Shown: positions 7,532-14,299 of the stretch, piece after piece
Layout of the letters: each line of letters starts with the position of its first letter
How positions within the stretch are numbered: the first letter of the stretch is position 1
Source of the DNA: JAAUTS01 sp038250235
Lineage (GTDB): Bacteria > Verrucomicrobiota > Verrucomicrobiia > Methylacidiphilales > JAAUTS01
Assembly (NCBI GenBank): GCA_038250235.1
Contig: JBBSCO010000062.1
Coordinates: 1 to 15,989 of the forward strand
Length of the DNA: 15,989 nucleotides
Direction: 5' to 3'
Made by a program: the position numbers and the translations under genes
Notes under the pieces: model-generated
Told to the model about the DNA's origin: nothing
Databases searched by the model: none
The model's input: only the letters and a program-made list of their open reading frames with translations

Positions 7532-9688
7532 TTATCTCTGCCTGCTGAAATAGTGGGCCAATATCATCTCCGCAAGGAAAGCCAAAGCCGCCGCCCAAAC
7601 CAAAGCCAGCCAGAATTCACGGGTGACCTGCATGCGGGCAGGAGCCGTATTGCCCGGTGAAGCGGAGCCGGGTTCCGGGGCTTTTTTAAGTTTCTCCAGA
7701 TCCCCGGGAGCGAGTTGGCGGGTGTCGGATTCAGGTGCCTCAGTCTGCACGGCAAAGACCGCCTTGGGCTGTTCCTCCTGCCCTATGTATATGCGGTAAG
7801 ACCCGGCTTTTTCCGTATCACGGTATCTCAAAACGGCCCGCGGTCCCTCCAGATCCACTTTCCCCGCCGGGCGACGTTCCTTTTCCGATCCAGGACGGGA
7901 GATGGAAAAATCTTTCCCCAGCAGTTCCATCGGAACCTCCAGTTCAAAAATTTCGCCGGGGGACAGAACCAAACGCACCCCATCCCTCCCGGTCATATAT
8001 CCGGTCAACCGTTGCAACAGGGCCACAAAACCGGGATGCAAGGGCAGGTTGCTCCACTGCGGGGTGGCTGAGCTGTTGAATACGGCCACCCGCCCCCGCC
8101 CGAAGGCCGATTCCACGAGGGCGGGATCACCATTGGCCATGCGCAGGATCACCCGGACTTTGGCCCCTTCTTTATTATCGTCTCCGCGAAGCAACAAAGG
8201 ATGCCAGGTTTTGAAGGAAACGGTTCCCAGACTTCCTTCGCTCGGATCATTCCAGACGGAGGAAACCGGATGCTCATAATTTTCCGATTGCAACAGCGGC
8301 GCCTTGGCATTGCCCTCCACCTTCTTGCGGGCTCCCCATGTGGCAGGCAACAGGGATTTTAAAACCGCATCCCTGTTCCATCTCTCAGGATTGGTTTTTG
8401 CCCCCGGAAAAAAAACCAGACTCCCCCCGTTCTCCGCGTATTTCTTCAGAGCCGCGGTGTTATCCGCAGTGACGTCACCGGGATTGCTGATGAAAACAAT
8501 ATCATAACCGGCCAGATCGGTTCTGGCCAACGCGATAAAGGGAATGGTTTTGATGTTCAGGTAATACTTGGCCACTTTGTCGAAAGAAACCGGAGCCAGT
8601 GCGTTTGCAAGAAAATAGCCATCACGATCCACGACTGGTCCGCCCGCCTCCCCCTCGACAATCAAGGCACGCATCTTATCCACCACGCGCAAAGCGGTCG
8701 TGCGTTGGTTGTCCGCCGGCATCCGGTCAGGGGTGATGGTCGCGGAAACCGCGTGGAATCCTGCGGCCTTGAAGCGGACAAAAAGATTCACACTTTGTTT
8801 GGATCCGGGTTCGATTCTTGGAATCAGTGCCTCGTCGGAGGGAGCTTCGGAATTCACTCCCAGGGTCACCCGGACGGATTCCGCAATTTTGTTTCCGTAG
8901 TTGGCCACATCCACACGGAAACGGCTGGCCTGATTCAGAGCCGGAACGCCCCCTTCTGCTATCAATCCAGTCACTGCCAGATTGTCTTCGCCACTCTTAC
9001 CCTGGACATACGTTTTGATGGCAATACCCGGATTTTCCATTTGCAGGCGCTGAATTTCCCCCATACCCGACCAGGCCGGTTTCTGGCTGTCTGTGTAAAT
9101 ATGGATTTCCCGCCGGTTTCCCGTGAGTGGCTTGAGCACTTCAAATGCGGTCGTGATACCCCGGGCCAGATCGGTCGAGCGGTCGTTCATTTCCGCCAGT
9201 TCCAGGCTGCGACGAATCCGGGTAAAGTCCGTGGCGGGTTTGGCAATCATGGCGTCCGCACGATTCGAGACCAGATAGAACGCCAGGGATGATCCTTTTT
9301 CAAAACTGTCCAGCGATTCCCTGATGGCTTTCTTGGCAAGCTCGAACCGTGTTTCCACGCCATCGCTTTGTCCCATGCTGGCGGAGTTGTCCAGAAGAAT
9401 GACCGCAGCCACCGGACCATCACCGCCCATCTCGCCACCGGACAACAGCTTTTTCAGCACAGGCTGGGCGAAAGCCAAAACCAGGAGTGCCACAACGAGA
9501 CAGCGCAGAATCAAGAGAAGGAGATCCTCGAGCTGAATTTTTTTCCGGTTCTTTTGCAGACTGTCCTGCACGAAACGCATGGCTGCCCACTGGGTTTGAC
9601 GCACACGGAATTTGTTCAGCAAATGAATGGCAATCGGAATGGAAACCGCCGCCAAAGCCGCCAGAACCATGGGACTGAGAAAACCCAT
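7532..9688 (-). CDS. BatA-like membrane protein with VWA domain
   Basis: A 718-residue protein. Residues 1-77 are a typical BatA N-terminal domain (PF07584 type): MGFLSPMVLAALAAVSIPIAI, a basic loop, then a second helix at 57-77. The VWA domain begins at about 93 with MIDAS residues DNSAS (100-104), Thr172 and Asp200 (IYTDSQ). The long middle part resembles the periplasmic region of BatA-like proteins and includes a Rossmann-like segment (GYDIVFISNPGD, then NGGSLVFFPGA). A final helix lies at about 692-712 before a basic tail. By the positive-inside rule the VWA body faces the periplasm. MIDAS-type VWA domains bind divalent metal and mediate protein contacts, and in this family they are thought to be clients or partners of MoxR ATPases. 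The start lies 5 nt after the DUF58 stop, with GGGAG 13 nt upstream. Confidence 0.88.
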   Translation of the reverse strand: MGFLSPMVLAALAAVSIPIAIHLLNKFRVRQTQWAAMRFVQDSLQKNRKKIQLEDLLLLILRCLVVALLVLAFAQPVLKKLLSGGEMGGDGPVAAVILLDNSASMGQSDGVETRFELAKKAIRESLDSFEKGSSLAFYLVSNRADAMIAKPATDFTRIRRSLELAEMNDRSTDLARGITTAFEVLKPLTGNRREIHIYTDSQKPAWSGMGEIQRLQMENPGIAIKTYVQGKSGEDNLAVTGLIAEGGVPALNQASRFRVDVANYGNKIAESVRVTLGVNSEAPSDEALIPRIEPGSKQSVNLFVRFKAAGFHAVSATITPDRMPADNQRTTALRVVDKMRALIVEGEAGGPVVDRDGYFLANALAPVSFDKVAKYYLNIKTIPFIALARTDLAGYDIVFISNPGDVTADNTAALKKYAENGGSLVFFPGAKTNPERWNRDAVLKSLLPATWGARKKVEGNAKAPLLQSENYEHPVSSVWNDPSEGSLGTVSFKTWHPLLLRGDDNKEGAKVRVILRMANGDPALVESAFGRGRVAVFNSSATPQWSNLPLHPGFVALLQRLTGYMTGRDGVRLVLSPGEIFELEVPMELLGKDFSISRPGSEKERRPAGKVDLEGPRAVLRYRDTEKAGSYRIYIGQEEQPKAVFAVQTEAPESDTRQLAPGDLEKLKKAPEPGSASPGNTAPARMQVTREFWLALVWAAALAFLAEMILAHYFSRQR

Positions 9689-9693
9689 ACAGC

Positions 9694-10590
9694 TTACTTG
9701 GCTCCCACCATGTGACGGAAAGCCAGATACCCGCTCAGCACTTCCGCCAGGCTCTTGCTTGTATCCGCCAATACGTAGTGGGCATTGAATTTTTCACAGG
9801 TGCCACGGACACGTTTGCGGAATTCGTCAAAATTCTTAAGATAACTTTTCCGGATATCAGAGGGCGAAGTCTGGATCATCTCTTCTCCTTCCAATCCCAG
9901 AAGTTTCCAGGTGCCTTCCATCGGAAACGTCAGTTCGTAGGGATCCAACACCTGGAAAACAATCACCTCATTTCCGCTGAAACTCAAACGCTGCATTCCC
10001 TTGAGGAACGAGTCTTCATCGTCAAAAAAATCACTGATGACCACTACTATCCCCTTACTGCGCGCCCGCGCCGAAATCTGCTCCAGACTGCAGGCAAGGC
10101 TTGTCTGGCCACTGGGCTGAAAAGCCGCCAGGCGGTGCATGAGATGATTGATCTTGTTCAGATTGTCCGTGCGCGGCATGTAATCCCGCGTCTCGGTGTC
10201 GAAAAGCGCCATCGCCACGGCATCACGCTGGATCAGAACAAGGTAGGAAAGACAGGCCGCCAGGGCTTTGGCATAATGAAACTTGGTGATCTTTCCGGAC
10301 CCATAGTTCATCGATGTGCTGCCATCCACCACCACGTGGGCCACGTAGTTGGTGTCCTGCTCGTATTGTTTGATGTAGTAACGGTCCGAACGGCCCAGAA
10401 CCTTCCAGTCGAGATGCCGGATGTCGTCACCGGCGGTATATTCACGATGCTGGGCAAACTCAATGGCAAAGCCCTTAAACGGCGATCGATGCTCCCCCAC
10501 GCGATAACCTTCCACGACACGACGGGCCAGAAGTCCCAAGGCTTCACCCCGGGAAATGGCATCAGGATCGAGTAACTGGTGGTCCGCCAT
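9694..10590 (-). CDS. DUF58 family protein
   Basis: A 298-residue protein of normal family length. The DUF58 hallmark is at 36-75: SPFKGFAIEFAQHREY, DDIRHLDWKV and RYYIKQYEQD. It is followed by a VWA-like strand with DGSTSM (89-94), a degenerate MIDAS, and by VVVISDFFD (182-190). There is no membrane helix or signal peptide, so it is probably a soluble cytoplasmic protein that links the ATPase to the membrane VWA partners. DUF58 genes are almost always next to moxR, as here: the start is 24 nt after the moxR stop. No strong ribosome site is visible. The biochemical role of the family is not established. Confidence 0.92.
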   Translation of the reverse strand: MADHQLLDPDAISRGEALGLLARRVVEGYRVGEHRSPFKGFAIEFAQHREYTAGDDIRHLDWKVLGRSDRYYIKQYEQDTNYVAHVVVDGSTSMNYGSGKITKFHYAKALAACLSYLVLIQRDAVAMALFDTETRDYMPRTDNLNKINHLMHRLAAFQPSGQTSLACSLEQISARARSKGIVVVISDFFDDEDSFLKGMQRLSFSGNEVIVFQVLDPYELTFPMEGTWKLLGLEGEEMIQTSPSDIRKSYLKNFDEFRKRVRGTCEKFNAHYVLADTSKSLAEVLSGYLAFRHMVGAK

Positions 10591-10614
10591 GAAAGCTGGG
10601 TCCGGTTAGGGCAG

Positions 10615-11670
10615 TCAGGACATCGGTTCGTGTTGGGGGATCGACTGCAGGACTTTCTCCACCACATCGGCAGAGGTAATGCCCTCACTTTGCGCGGTAA
10701 AATTAGGGGCGATACGATGGCGCATGATGGAGAGAGCCACTGCGGCGACATTTTCGCAACCGACATAGACCTGTCCCCTGATCAGGGCATGGGCTTTGGC
10801 GGCCATGATCAGGGCCAGACTGGCGCGGGGGCCGGCCCCGAAGCTGAGATACTGTTTGCAATAAGGCAGGGCCTCAGGCTGCTTGGGCCGGGTGCAGCGG
10901 ACGATTTTTTCCGCGTAACGATAAACATGATCCGCCACAGGCATGGACTTGACCGTCTGCTGCATGTAAAGAATGTGCTCGGAGTTCAGGATAGACTGGG
11001 GTTCTTCCCCCTTCATTCCTGTGCCCATCTTCATAACCAGCAGCTCTTCCTCTTCCGAGGGATAGTCCACATTGATCAAAAACATGAAACGATCCAATTG
11101 CGCTTCGGGAAGAGGATAGGTTCCTTCCTGCTCCAGAGGATTCTGGGTGGCCAGAACAAAGAAGGGTTCCGGCAGTTTATGGGTAGTGCCCCCAACCGTT
11201 ACACGGCGCTCCTGCATGGCCTCGAGCATGGCGGCCTGGGTCTTGGGCGGAGTGCGGTTGATCTCGTCCGCCAGGACAATGTTGGCAAACAAAGGACCCG
11301 GAAGAAATTTGAACTCCTTCTGATTGGAAGACGGATCCTGGTAAATGACTTCCGTGCCGGTAATGTCACTGGGCATCAAATCCGGCGTGAACTGGATACG
11401 CTTGAAGGACATGTGCAGGGTTTTGGCCAGGGTGGAAATCAAAAGTGTTTTGGCCAGACCGGGAACACCCACCAAAAGGGCATGGCTGCGGGTTAATATC
11501 GCTATGAGAATTTCTTCCACCACCGTGGTTTGCCCAACCACCACTTTGGAAATTTCCTTCTGCACCTGAAGACAGGATGTCCGGCAAAACTCCACCGCTT
11601 GGGTGTCGTTGTCTTCCAACGCTTCCGGAGGCTGTTCTTCTATGCTGATTTGTTCTGGATTGTCCGACAT
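10615..11670 (-). CDS. moxR: MoxR-family AAA+ ATPase
   Basis: A 351-residue AAA+ ATPase of the MoxR family, at the usual length. It shows Walker A GVPGLAKT (68-75), Walker B IVLADE (131-136) followed by the family signature INRTPPKTQAAMLEAM, sensor 1 in LATQNP (173-178), a likely arginine finger in LDRF (Arg194) and a sensor 2 in GAGPRAS (Arg282). MoxR proteins form hexameric rings and act as chaperone-like remodellers of VWA-containing partners or of metal and cofactor insertion; the substrate of this one is unknown. It is the first gene of the seven-gene operon. The ATG has only a weak upstream purine stretch (GCGGA). Direct repeats upstream may regulate it. Confidence 0.95.
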   Translation of the reverse strand: MSDNPEQISIEEQPPEALEDNDTQAVEFCRTSCLQVQKEISKVVVGQTTVVEEILIAILTRSHALLVGVPGLAKTLLISTLAKTLHMSFKRIQFTPDLMPSDITGTEVIYQDPSSNQKEFKFLPGPLFANIVLADEINRTPPKTQAAMLEAMQERRVTVGGTTHKLPEPFFVLATQNPLEQEGTYPLPEAQLDRFMFLINVDYPSEEEELLVMKMGTGMKGEEPQSILNSEHILYMQQTVKSMPVADHVYRYAEKIVRCTRPKQPEALPYCKQYLSFGAGPRASLALIMAAKAHALIRGQVYVGCENVAAVALSIMRHRIAPNFTAQSEGITSADVVEKVLQSIPQHEPMS

Positions 11671-11706
11671 ACATTTAAATTCCGCTGTTGACCCTGATTT
11701 TTACAT

Positions 11707-11740
11707 GACACCGTTAATCAAGGAATATTCGACACCGCTA
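11707..11740 (-). promoter_or_regulatory. Direct repeat pair upstream of moxR
   Basis: On the minus strand TAGCGGTGTC and TAACGGTGTC occur 24 bp apart, start to start, and match at 9 of 10 positions. A perfect GAATATTC palindrome (11723-11730) lies between them. The pair sits 37 to 70 bp before the moxR start codon. Spacing of about two helical turns and the position suggest a binding site for a regulator of the operon. I could not place convincing -35 and -10 boxes, so the promoter itself is not called. Confidence 0.35.
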
Positions 11741-11902
11741 TGCTGGTTTTTTCGCGGCTCACATAGGCATGTATTCAGACCCGGAAAAGCTCGTTACCCT
11801 ATCGTTTGCGCACATGAATGCAATCACTACTTTAGACCAAAAAGGGCCAGCTTCCGATCAGAAAAAATGTTTACGACCGGCCGTCCTCTCCCCACAGGGT
11901 AG

Positions 11903-11934
11903 GAAGTCCCCGCGCCTGAAGAGGCACGGGCTTC
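11903..11934. repeat. GC-rich imperfect hairpin resembling an IS200/IS605 end
   Basis: GAAGTCCCCGCGCC, loop TGAAGA, then GGCACGGGCTTC form an imperfect stem with two small bulges and one mismatch. It is preceded by GGGTAG. IS200/IS605-group elements, and the 3' part of TnpB-associated guide RNAs, often end in a sequence of the type 'GGcAGGAAGCCCCGCGCC..loop..GGCGCGGGG'. The likeness is strong in layout and weak as proof: no tnpA or tnpB gene is next to it. It could also be a bidirectional transcription terminator. Confidence 0.35.
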
Positions 11935-11995
11935 TTTGCTACTCTGAACAATTACAAACGGAGGCTATTTGCCCCACACAGGAGCCCTCCCGATC

Positions 11996-12017
11996 TTTCA
12001 TTTCCCTCAAAATGAAA
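11996..12017. repeat. Perfect 8-bp inverted repeat
   Basis: TTTCATTT and AAATGAAA flank a CCCTCA loop, giving a perfect 8-bp AT-rich stem. It may be an operator or part of the decayed element in this gap. No gene starts or stops close to it. Confidence 0.4.
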
Positions 12018-12133
12018 CAGGTAAGAATTGGCTTCTTTTATGGTCGCCCTAAGCTTGGTCGAAGGATCGGTCCTGTTGTCACACATCATTTCATGATGCA
12101 TTCCAGAATTCACAGCCCTTGTATGGAAACACG

Positions 12134-12164
12134 AAAAAACCCCAACCTCTCAAAGAAAGAGTGG
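12134..12164 (-). terminator. Possible Rho-independent terminator of the ompA-like gene
   Basis: Read on the minus strand, CCACTCT, a TTCTTTG loop and AGAGGTTGG form a stem with a two-base bulge. GGTTTTTT follows directly. It lies about 60 bases after the stop codon of the OmpA_C gene and in the right orientation. The stem is short and imperfect, so the call is tentative. Confidence 0.4.
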
Positions 12165-12225
12165 AGCTTTTTCGGGCTCAAGCCCCCTCAGTTTTCGAGG
12201 ACGGCTGCCAATTAAAATGGAACTC

Positions 12226-12915
12226 TCAATTGTCCAGGGATTTGGTGACGGTAATGTCCACCCGGCGGTTCATCTGCCGGCCTGCAGAACTTTTATTGGT
12301 GGCTACCGGATTGGTTTCGCCCAGGCCCTGTGCCACGACACGTTCGCTGGAAATCAATCCCTGGGATTTATCAAGCAGGTAGGTTTTCACCGACTCACCA
12401 CGCTTCCGCGACAACTCAAGATTGTCCTGGGAAGTGCCACTGGAGTCTGCGTAACCTGTCACGACCACCTTGCCCTTGGGATATTCGGAGAGAATCATGG
12501 CGACCTGCCTCAGCACGGGCGCGGCACCGGGTTTGATCGCAGTGGAATTTGTGTCGAACAACACGTCCCCTTCCAGCAACATATCAAGCTGGGACTTGGT
12601 TTCCTGAACCATGAGATCGCGTCGGGCTTTCATTAGTTCCAGTTTTTTGATGTCAATTTCCAACTGGGCCTTCCGAAGATCCATCGCTTCGGATTTTTGT
12701 AGATCCAGTTTGGCTTTTTCAAATTCGAGCATCTTTTCCTTCAGTTCGAGTTCTTGGGCGATTATTTCCTGTGAGGTGGCCACGGTGCCGTAGGATTCCG
12801 GTCTGCTGTCTTGCGCGAAGGCAGTGTGATTCGAGCCAGCCAGGCAGAAGCTTGTGACAGCTACTACAAGGAGCAGGCCCGGACTTTTGTTTTTACAAAG
12901 GGTTAGGTTTTTCAT
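12226..12915 (-). CDS. Exported coiled-coil OmpA_C peptidoglycan-binding protein
   Basis: A 229-residue protein from the ATG at 12915. The frame is open to 12999, but only this start places a signal peptide (MKNLTLCKNK, hydrophobic 12-27, cleavage after AFA at 34) at the N-terminus. Residues 48-112 form a heptad-rich coiled coil. An OmpA_C domain fills 117-224: VLFDTNSTAIKPGAAPVL, GYADSSG, NLELSRKRGESV, GLGETNP, and NRRVDITV. Asp157 and Arg172 are 15 residues apart, as are the two residues that hold diaminopimelate in known OmpA_C domains, so peptidoglycan binding is likely. There is no beta-barrel: the coiled coil replaces it. The layout resembles small periplasmic linkers or trimer-forming tethers. 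It is a single gene separated from the moxR operon by 555 bp. Confidence 0.9.
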   Translation of the reverse strand: MKNLTLCKNKSPGLLLVVAVTSFCLAGSNHTAFAQDSRPESYGTVATSQEIIAQELELKEKMLEFEKAKLDLQKSEAMDLRKAQLEIDIKKLELMKARRDLMVQETKSQLDMLLEGDVLFDTNSTAIKPGAAPVLRQVAMILSEYPKGKVVVTGYADSSGTSQDNLELSRKRGESVKTYLLDKSQGLISSERVVAQGLGETNPVATNKSSAGRQMNRRVDITVTKSLDN

Positions 12916-12934
12916 AGGTCCACAGCCTGTGCTT

Positions 12935-12959
12935 CCTCCACCCCACCGTCTATGGGGTG
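12935..12959 (-). promoter_or_regulatory. Leader hairpin adjoining a GGAGG upstream of the ompA-like gene
   Basis: On the minus strand a perfect 7-bp stem, CACCCCA-TAGACGG-TGGGGTG, is followed at once by GAGG, so a GGAGG ribosome-site-like sequence shares its first base with the stem. The GGAGG is 19 bases from the chosen ATG, which is long for a ribosome site. The hairpin could influence ribosome access or mRNA stability. Effect is inferred only from position. Confidence 0.35.
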
Positions 12960-13570
12960 AAGACCTCATAAACTGGATAGTTCTCGTGGGCGCCTCCAAT
13001 TATCTTTTCTGACTGCTCCATGGAATCAAAAGCAGGAAGTAGGGTTACACCCCATAACTTTGGGTGCCCAGATGTTTAATGTAGGAGCGTGTTTATAATC
13101 TTCAATGTGGATGGGAACGTTGGAGGGGCACAGAACGAACCCAAGACCCGCCGAACCGTAAAACCACTTTCCAGAACCACCGACCTGTCTGAAACAGAAT
13201 CTATCCTAACTCCCGCCACCTTTTCCGTGATGGAAAGACGACACCAGGTTTCAAAATTCTTTTCTGAAGAAATTCCTGATAGTGCCTGGAAGAATGCCCA
13301 CGCTGTGCAGCCAACTTAATTTTTAGGAAAACATGCATTATCATCATCACCACCAAGAGATAGAGATCAAAAACGGAAACAAGCCGCCTCAACGGACATC
13401 CATCTCCGCCATGTACGAAATATTTCTTTTGGCCAAAAGATCCTCAGGCTCCCATCCCATCAAAAGAAAACGGAATTGTTCCGCCTTCATCAGCACCTCC
13501 CGCGACAAACCACGTCTATCAGATCCGGGAGGGACAAAAGCCAAACTGCCATGACCCCGTCCAACGCAAC
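12960..13570. other. Gene-poor decaying region upstream of stress-gene remnants
   Basis: No intact gene is recognisable. Reading on the plus strand, a good -10-like TATAAT (13094-13099) lacks a good -35. The open frames here (13089-13319, 13333-13554 on plus; 13201-13392 on minus) give proteins without familiar motifs. One plus-strand frame starting at 13333 has AGGA before its ATG and begins with a His-rich peptide (MHYHHHHQE); chance is the simplest explanation. A second CACCC-9 nt-GGGTG inverted repeat lies at 13047-13066. The stretch adjoins two clear pseudogenes and probably consists of eroded sequence. Confidence 0.4.
13389..13490 (-). CDS. Possible 33-residue small protein
   Basis: An ATG at 13490 is preceded by GGGAGG with a 5-base gap, the best ribosome site in this region. 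It opens a 33-codon frame beginning MKAEQFRFLLMGWEPEDLL and ending EMDVR. The peptide is amphipathic and not like any family I know. It sits in eroded sequence, partly upstream of and antisense to the stress-protein remnant region. It may be a real small protein, the remnant of a larger one, or chance. Only the ribosome site and plausible composition support it. Confidence 0.2.
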   Translation of the reverse strand: MKAEQFRFLLMGWEPEDLLAKRNISYMAEMDVR

Positions 13571-14086
13571 GATCGCGATCCACTAGGTCGTCCATTAACG
13601 GGAAAGACTTTCAGACGGAACAACACCTCATCGGCTACTTTAATGCCGGAGACAGGGTAGATACTGGGGAAAACCCGGTGCCTTTTGGGGATGAATCCGG
13701 GGCATGTTGTTCGATCGGCCTTCTTTTTGATTCCCGGCCTGGGACCCCGCGTGGTGGCCGGTCCTCTCGTTCGCCGGATCATTGGAGTCTTGGAAGGTGC
13801 CGTAATCGTAAGTAAACTGAGTGTGGTGGACACCGCCCCCTATGGTCTCGATATTCCCAAAGACAGCATTCTGCGCTATGAAACAGCACTGAAGGCCAAC
13901 AAATTTGTCCTCATCGTTCGTGGCACGATCAAACAAGCGTCCCTAGCCAAGGATATTATCAGCCATACCCAGGCCGAAGCTTACGAACCAAGCTCCGGTA
14001 GCGGGAAGAGAATTGCCCGGGGCAACGATCCCGTTGCCTCCGATCGTCAACTTTTAGTCAACCCGCCCAAATCCAGAAACAACTGA
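13570..14086 (+). pseudogene. YflT-like general stress protein pseudogene
   Basis: Three pieces in different frames together rebuild one protein of the YflT-like / glycine-zipper 'general stress protein' type. From 13600 the frame gives GKDFQTEQHLIGYFNAGDRV, the conserved end of the N-terminal domain. A one-base loss near 13660 shifts to YWGKPGAFWG, then an in-frame TGA (13692-13694) stands where a Gly is expected. A second one-base loss near 13713 restores a frame reading SAFFLIPGLGPRVVAGPLV, LEGAV, GLDIPKDSILRYETALKA and FVLIVRGT to a stop at 14086. Weak likeness (QR-D) extends upstream to about 13575. The family has a GYYNtGDR-YWGKLGAFWG-LIPGiGPllvaGPL-IPkdsvlkYE layout. The gene is inactive unless the frameshifts are sequencing errors, and the added stop makes that less likely. 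Confidence 0.75.
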
Positions 14087-14097
14087 AAATCAAACCT

Positions 14098-14235
14098 ATG
14101 AAAGCTGGCACGGATGTGTAAGTCGCATTAGAAGAGGAATTACGCTGGAGCCCCCGCCATCAATAGTGACCGCATCGGAGTCACCATCCTTCCCGTTCGT
14201 TCCACGTGTTCAAAGCCAGTCGTGCGAAGGCCTAA
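14098..14235 (+). pseudogene. BON-domain protein pseudogene
   Basis: An ATG at 14098 gives MKAGTDV, then TAA (14119-14121), then VALEEELRWSP in the same frame. A C-run (14151-14155) with one extra base shifts to AINSDRIGVTI. Together these read as the first half of a BON domain (pattern 'D..V..eL.w.p.vn...IgV.v.dGvVtL.GhV'). Likeness then fades to a possible HVFKASRAKA in a third frame. BON proteins bind membranes or envelope targets and often lie beside stress-protein genes such as the remnant just upstream, 12 bases away. A stop, at least one frameshift and a lost C-terminal half make it non-functional. Confidence 0.6.
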
Positions 14236-14243
14236 AGAATGAC

Positions 14244-14283
14244 ATTCAGAAGTAAGGTTTCAGTTTTTAGTCTCATTCTGAAT
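14244..14283. repeat. 8-bp inverted repeat after the kinase gene
   Basis: ATTCAGAA (14244-14251) and TTCTGAAT (14276-14283) are perfect inverted copies around a 24-base loop, about 20 bases past the kinase stop on the minus strand. No T-run follows on either strand, so it is not called a terminator. It marks the border between the eroded region and the two-component genes. Confidence 0.4.
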
Positions 14284-14299
14284 CCTCGGACCGAAAAAT

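Larger units (their letters stand above)
11671..12225. other. Intergenic region between ompA-like gene and moxR operon
   Basis: These 555 bases hold no gene I can recognise. A 148-codon plus-strand frame (11769-12215) is open, but its protein has no familiar motif, is low in predicted structure and covers several hairpins, so it was not called. The region contains the moxR leader with its direct repeats, a GC-rich hairpin (11903-11934), an AT-rich hairpin (11996-12017) and a short palindrome CATCAT-TTC-ATGATG (12084-12098). A possible terminator of the gene at 12226 lies at 12134-12164. The number of hairpins suggests that part of it derives from a decayed mobile element. Confidence 0.5.

Noticed and set aside
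7521..7598. Longer N-terminus for the second VWA protein (start at 7598)
   Set aside because: It would overlap the BatA-like coding sequence by 67 bases and add a Gly/Pro-rich stretch unlike the family. The ATG at 7520 follows the upstream stop by 11 bases.
9712..10575. Plus-strand open frame (287 codons) opposite the DUF58 gene
   Set aside because: Antisense to a well-supported DUF58 protein; the product is rich in His, Gln and Arg with no domain likeness.
10579..11496. Long plus-strand open frame (305 codons) opposite moxR
   Set aside because: It lies fully antisense to the highly conserved MoxR coding sequence and its translation has no recognisable motif. Long antisense frames are expected from the GC-biased third positions here.
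11769..12215. Plus-strand open frame of 148 codons in the intergenic gap
   Set aside because: The only sizeable frame there, but it has no recognisable family, crosses several hairpins and has an unconvincing start. It is more likely non-coding.
12916..12999. Longer N-terminus for the OmpA_C protein (start at 12999)
   Set aside because: It would bury the signal peptide behind 28 Arg/Gly-rich residues and translate the leader hairpin.
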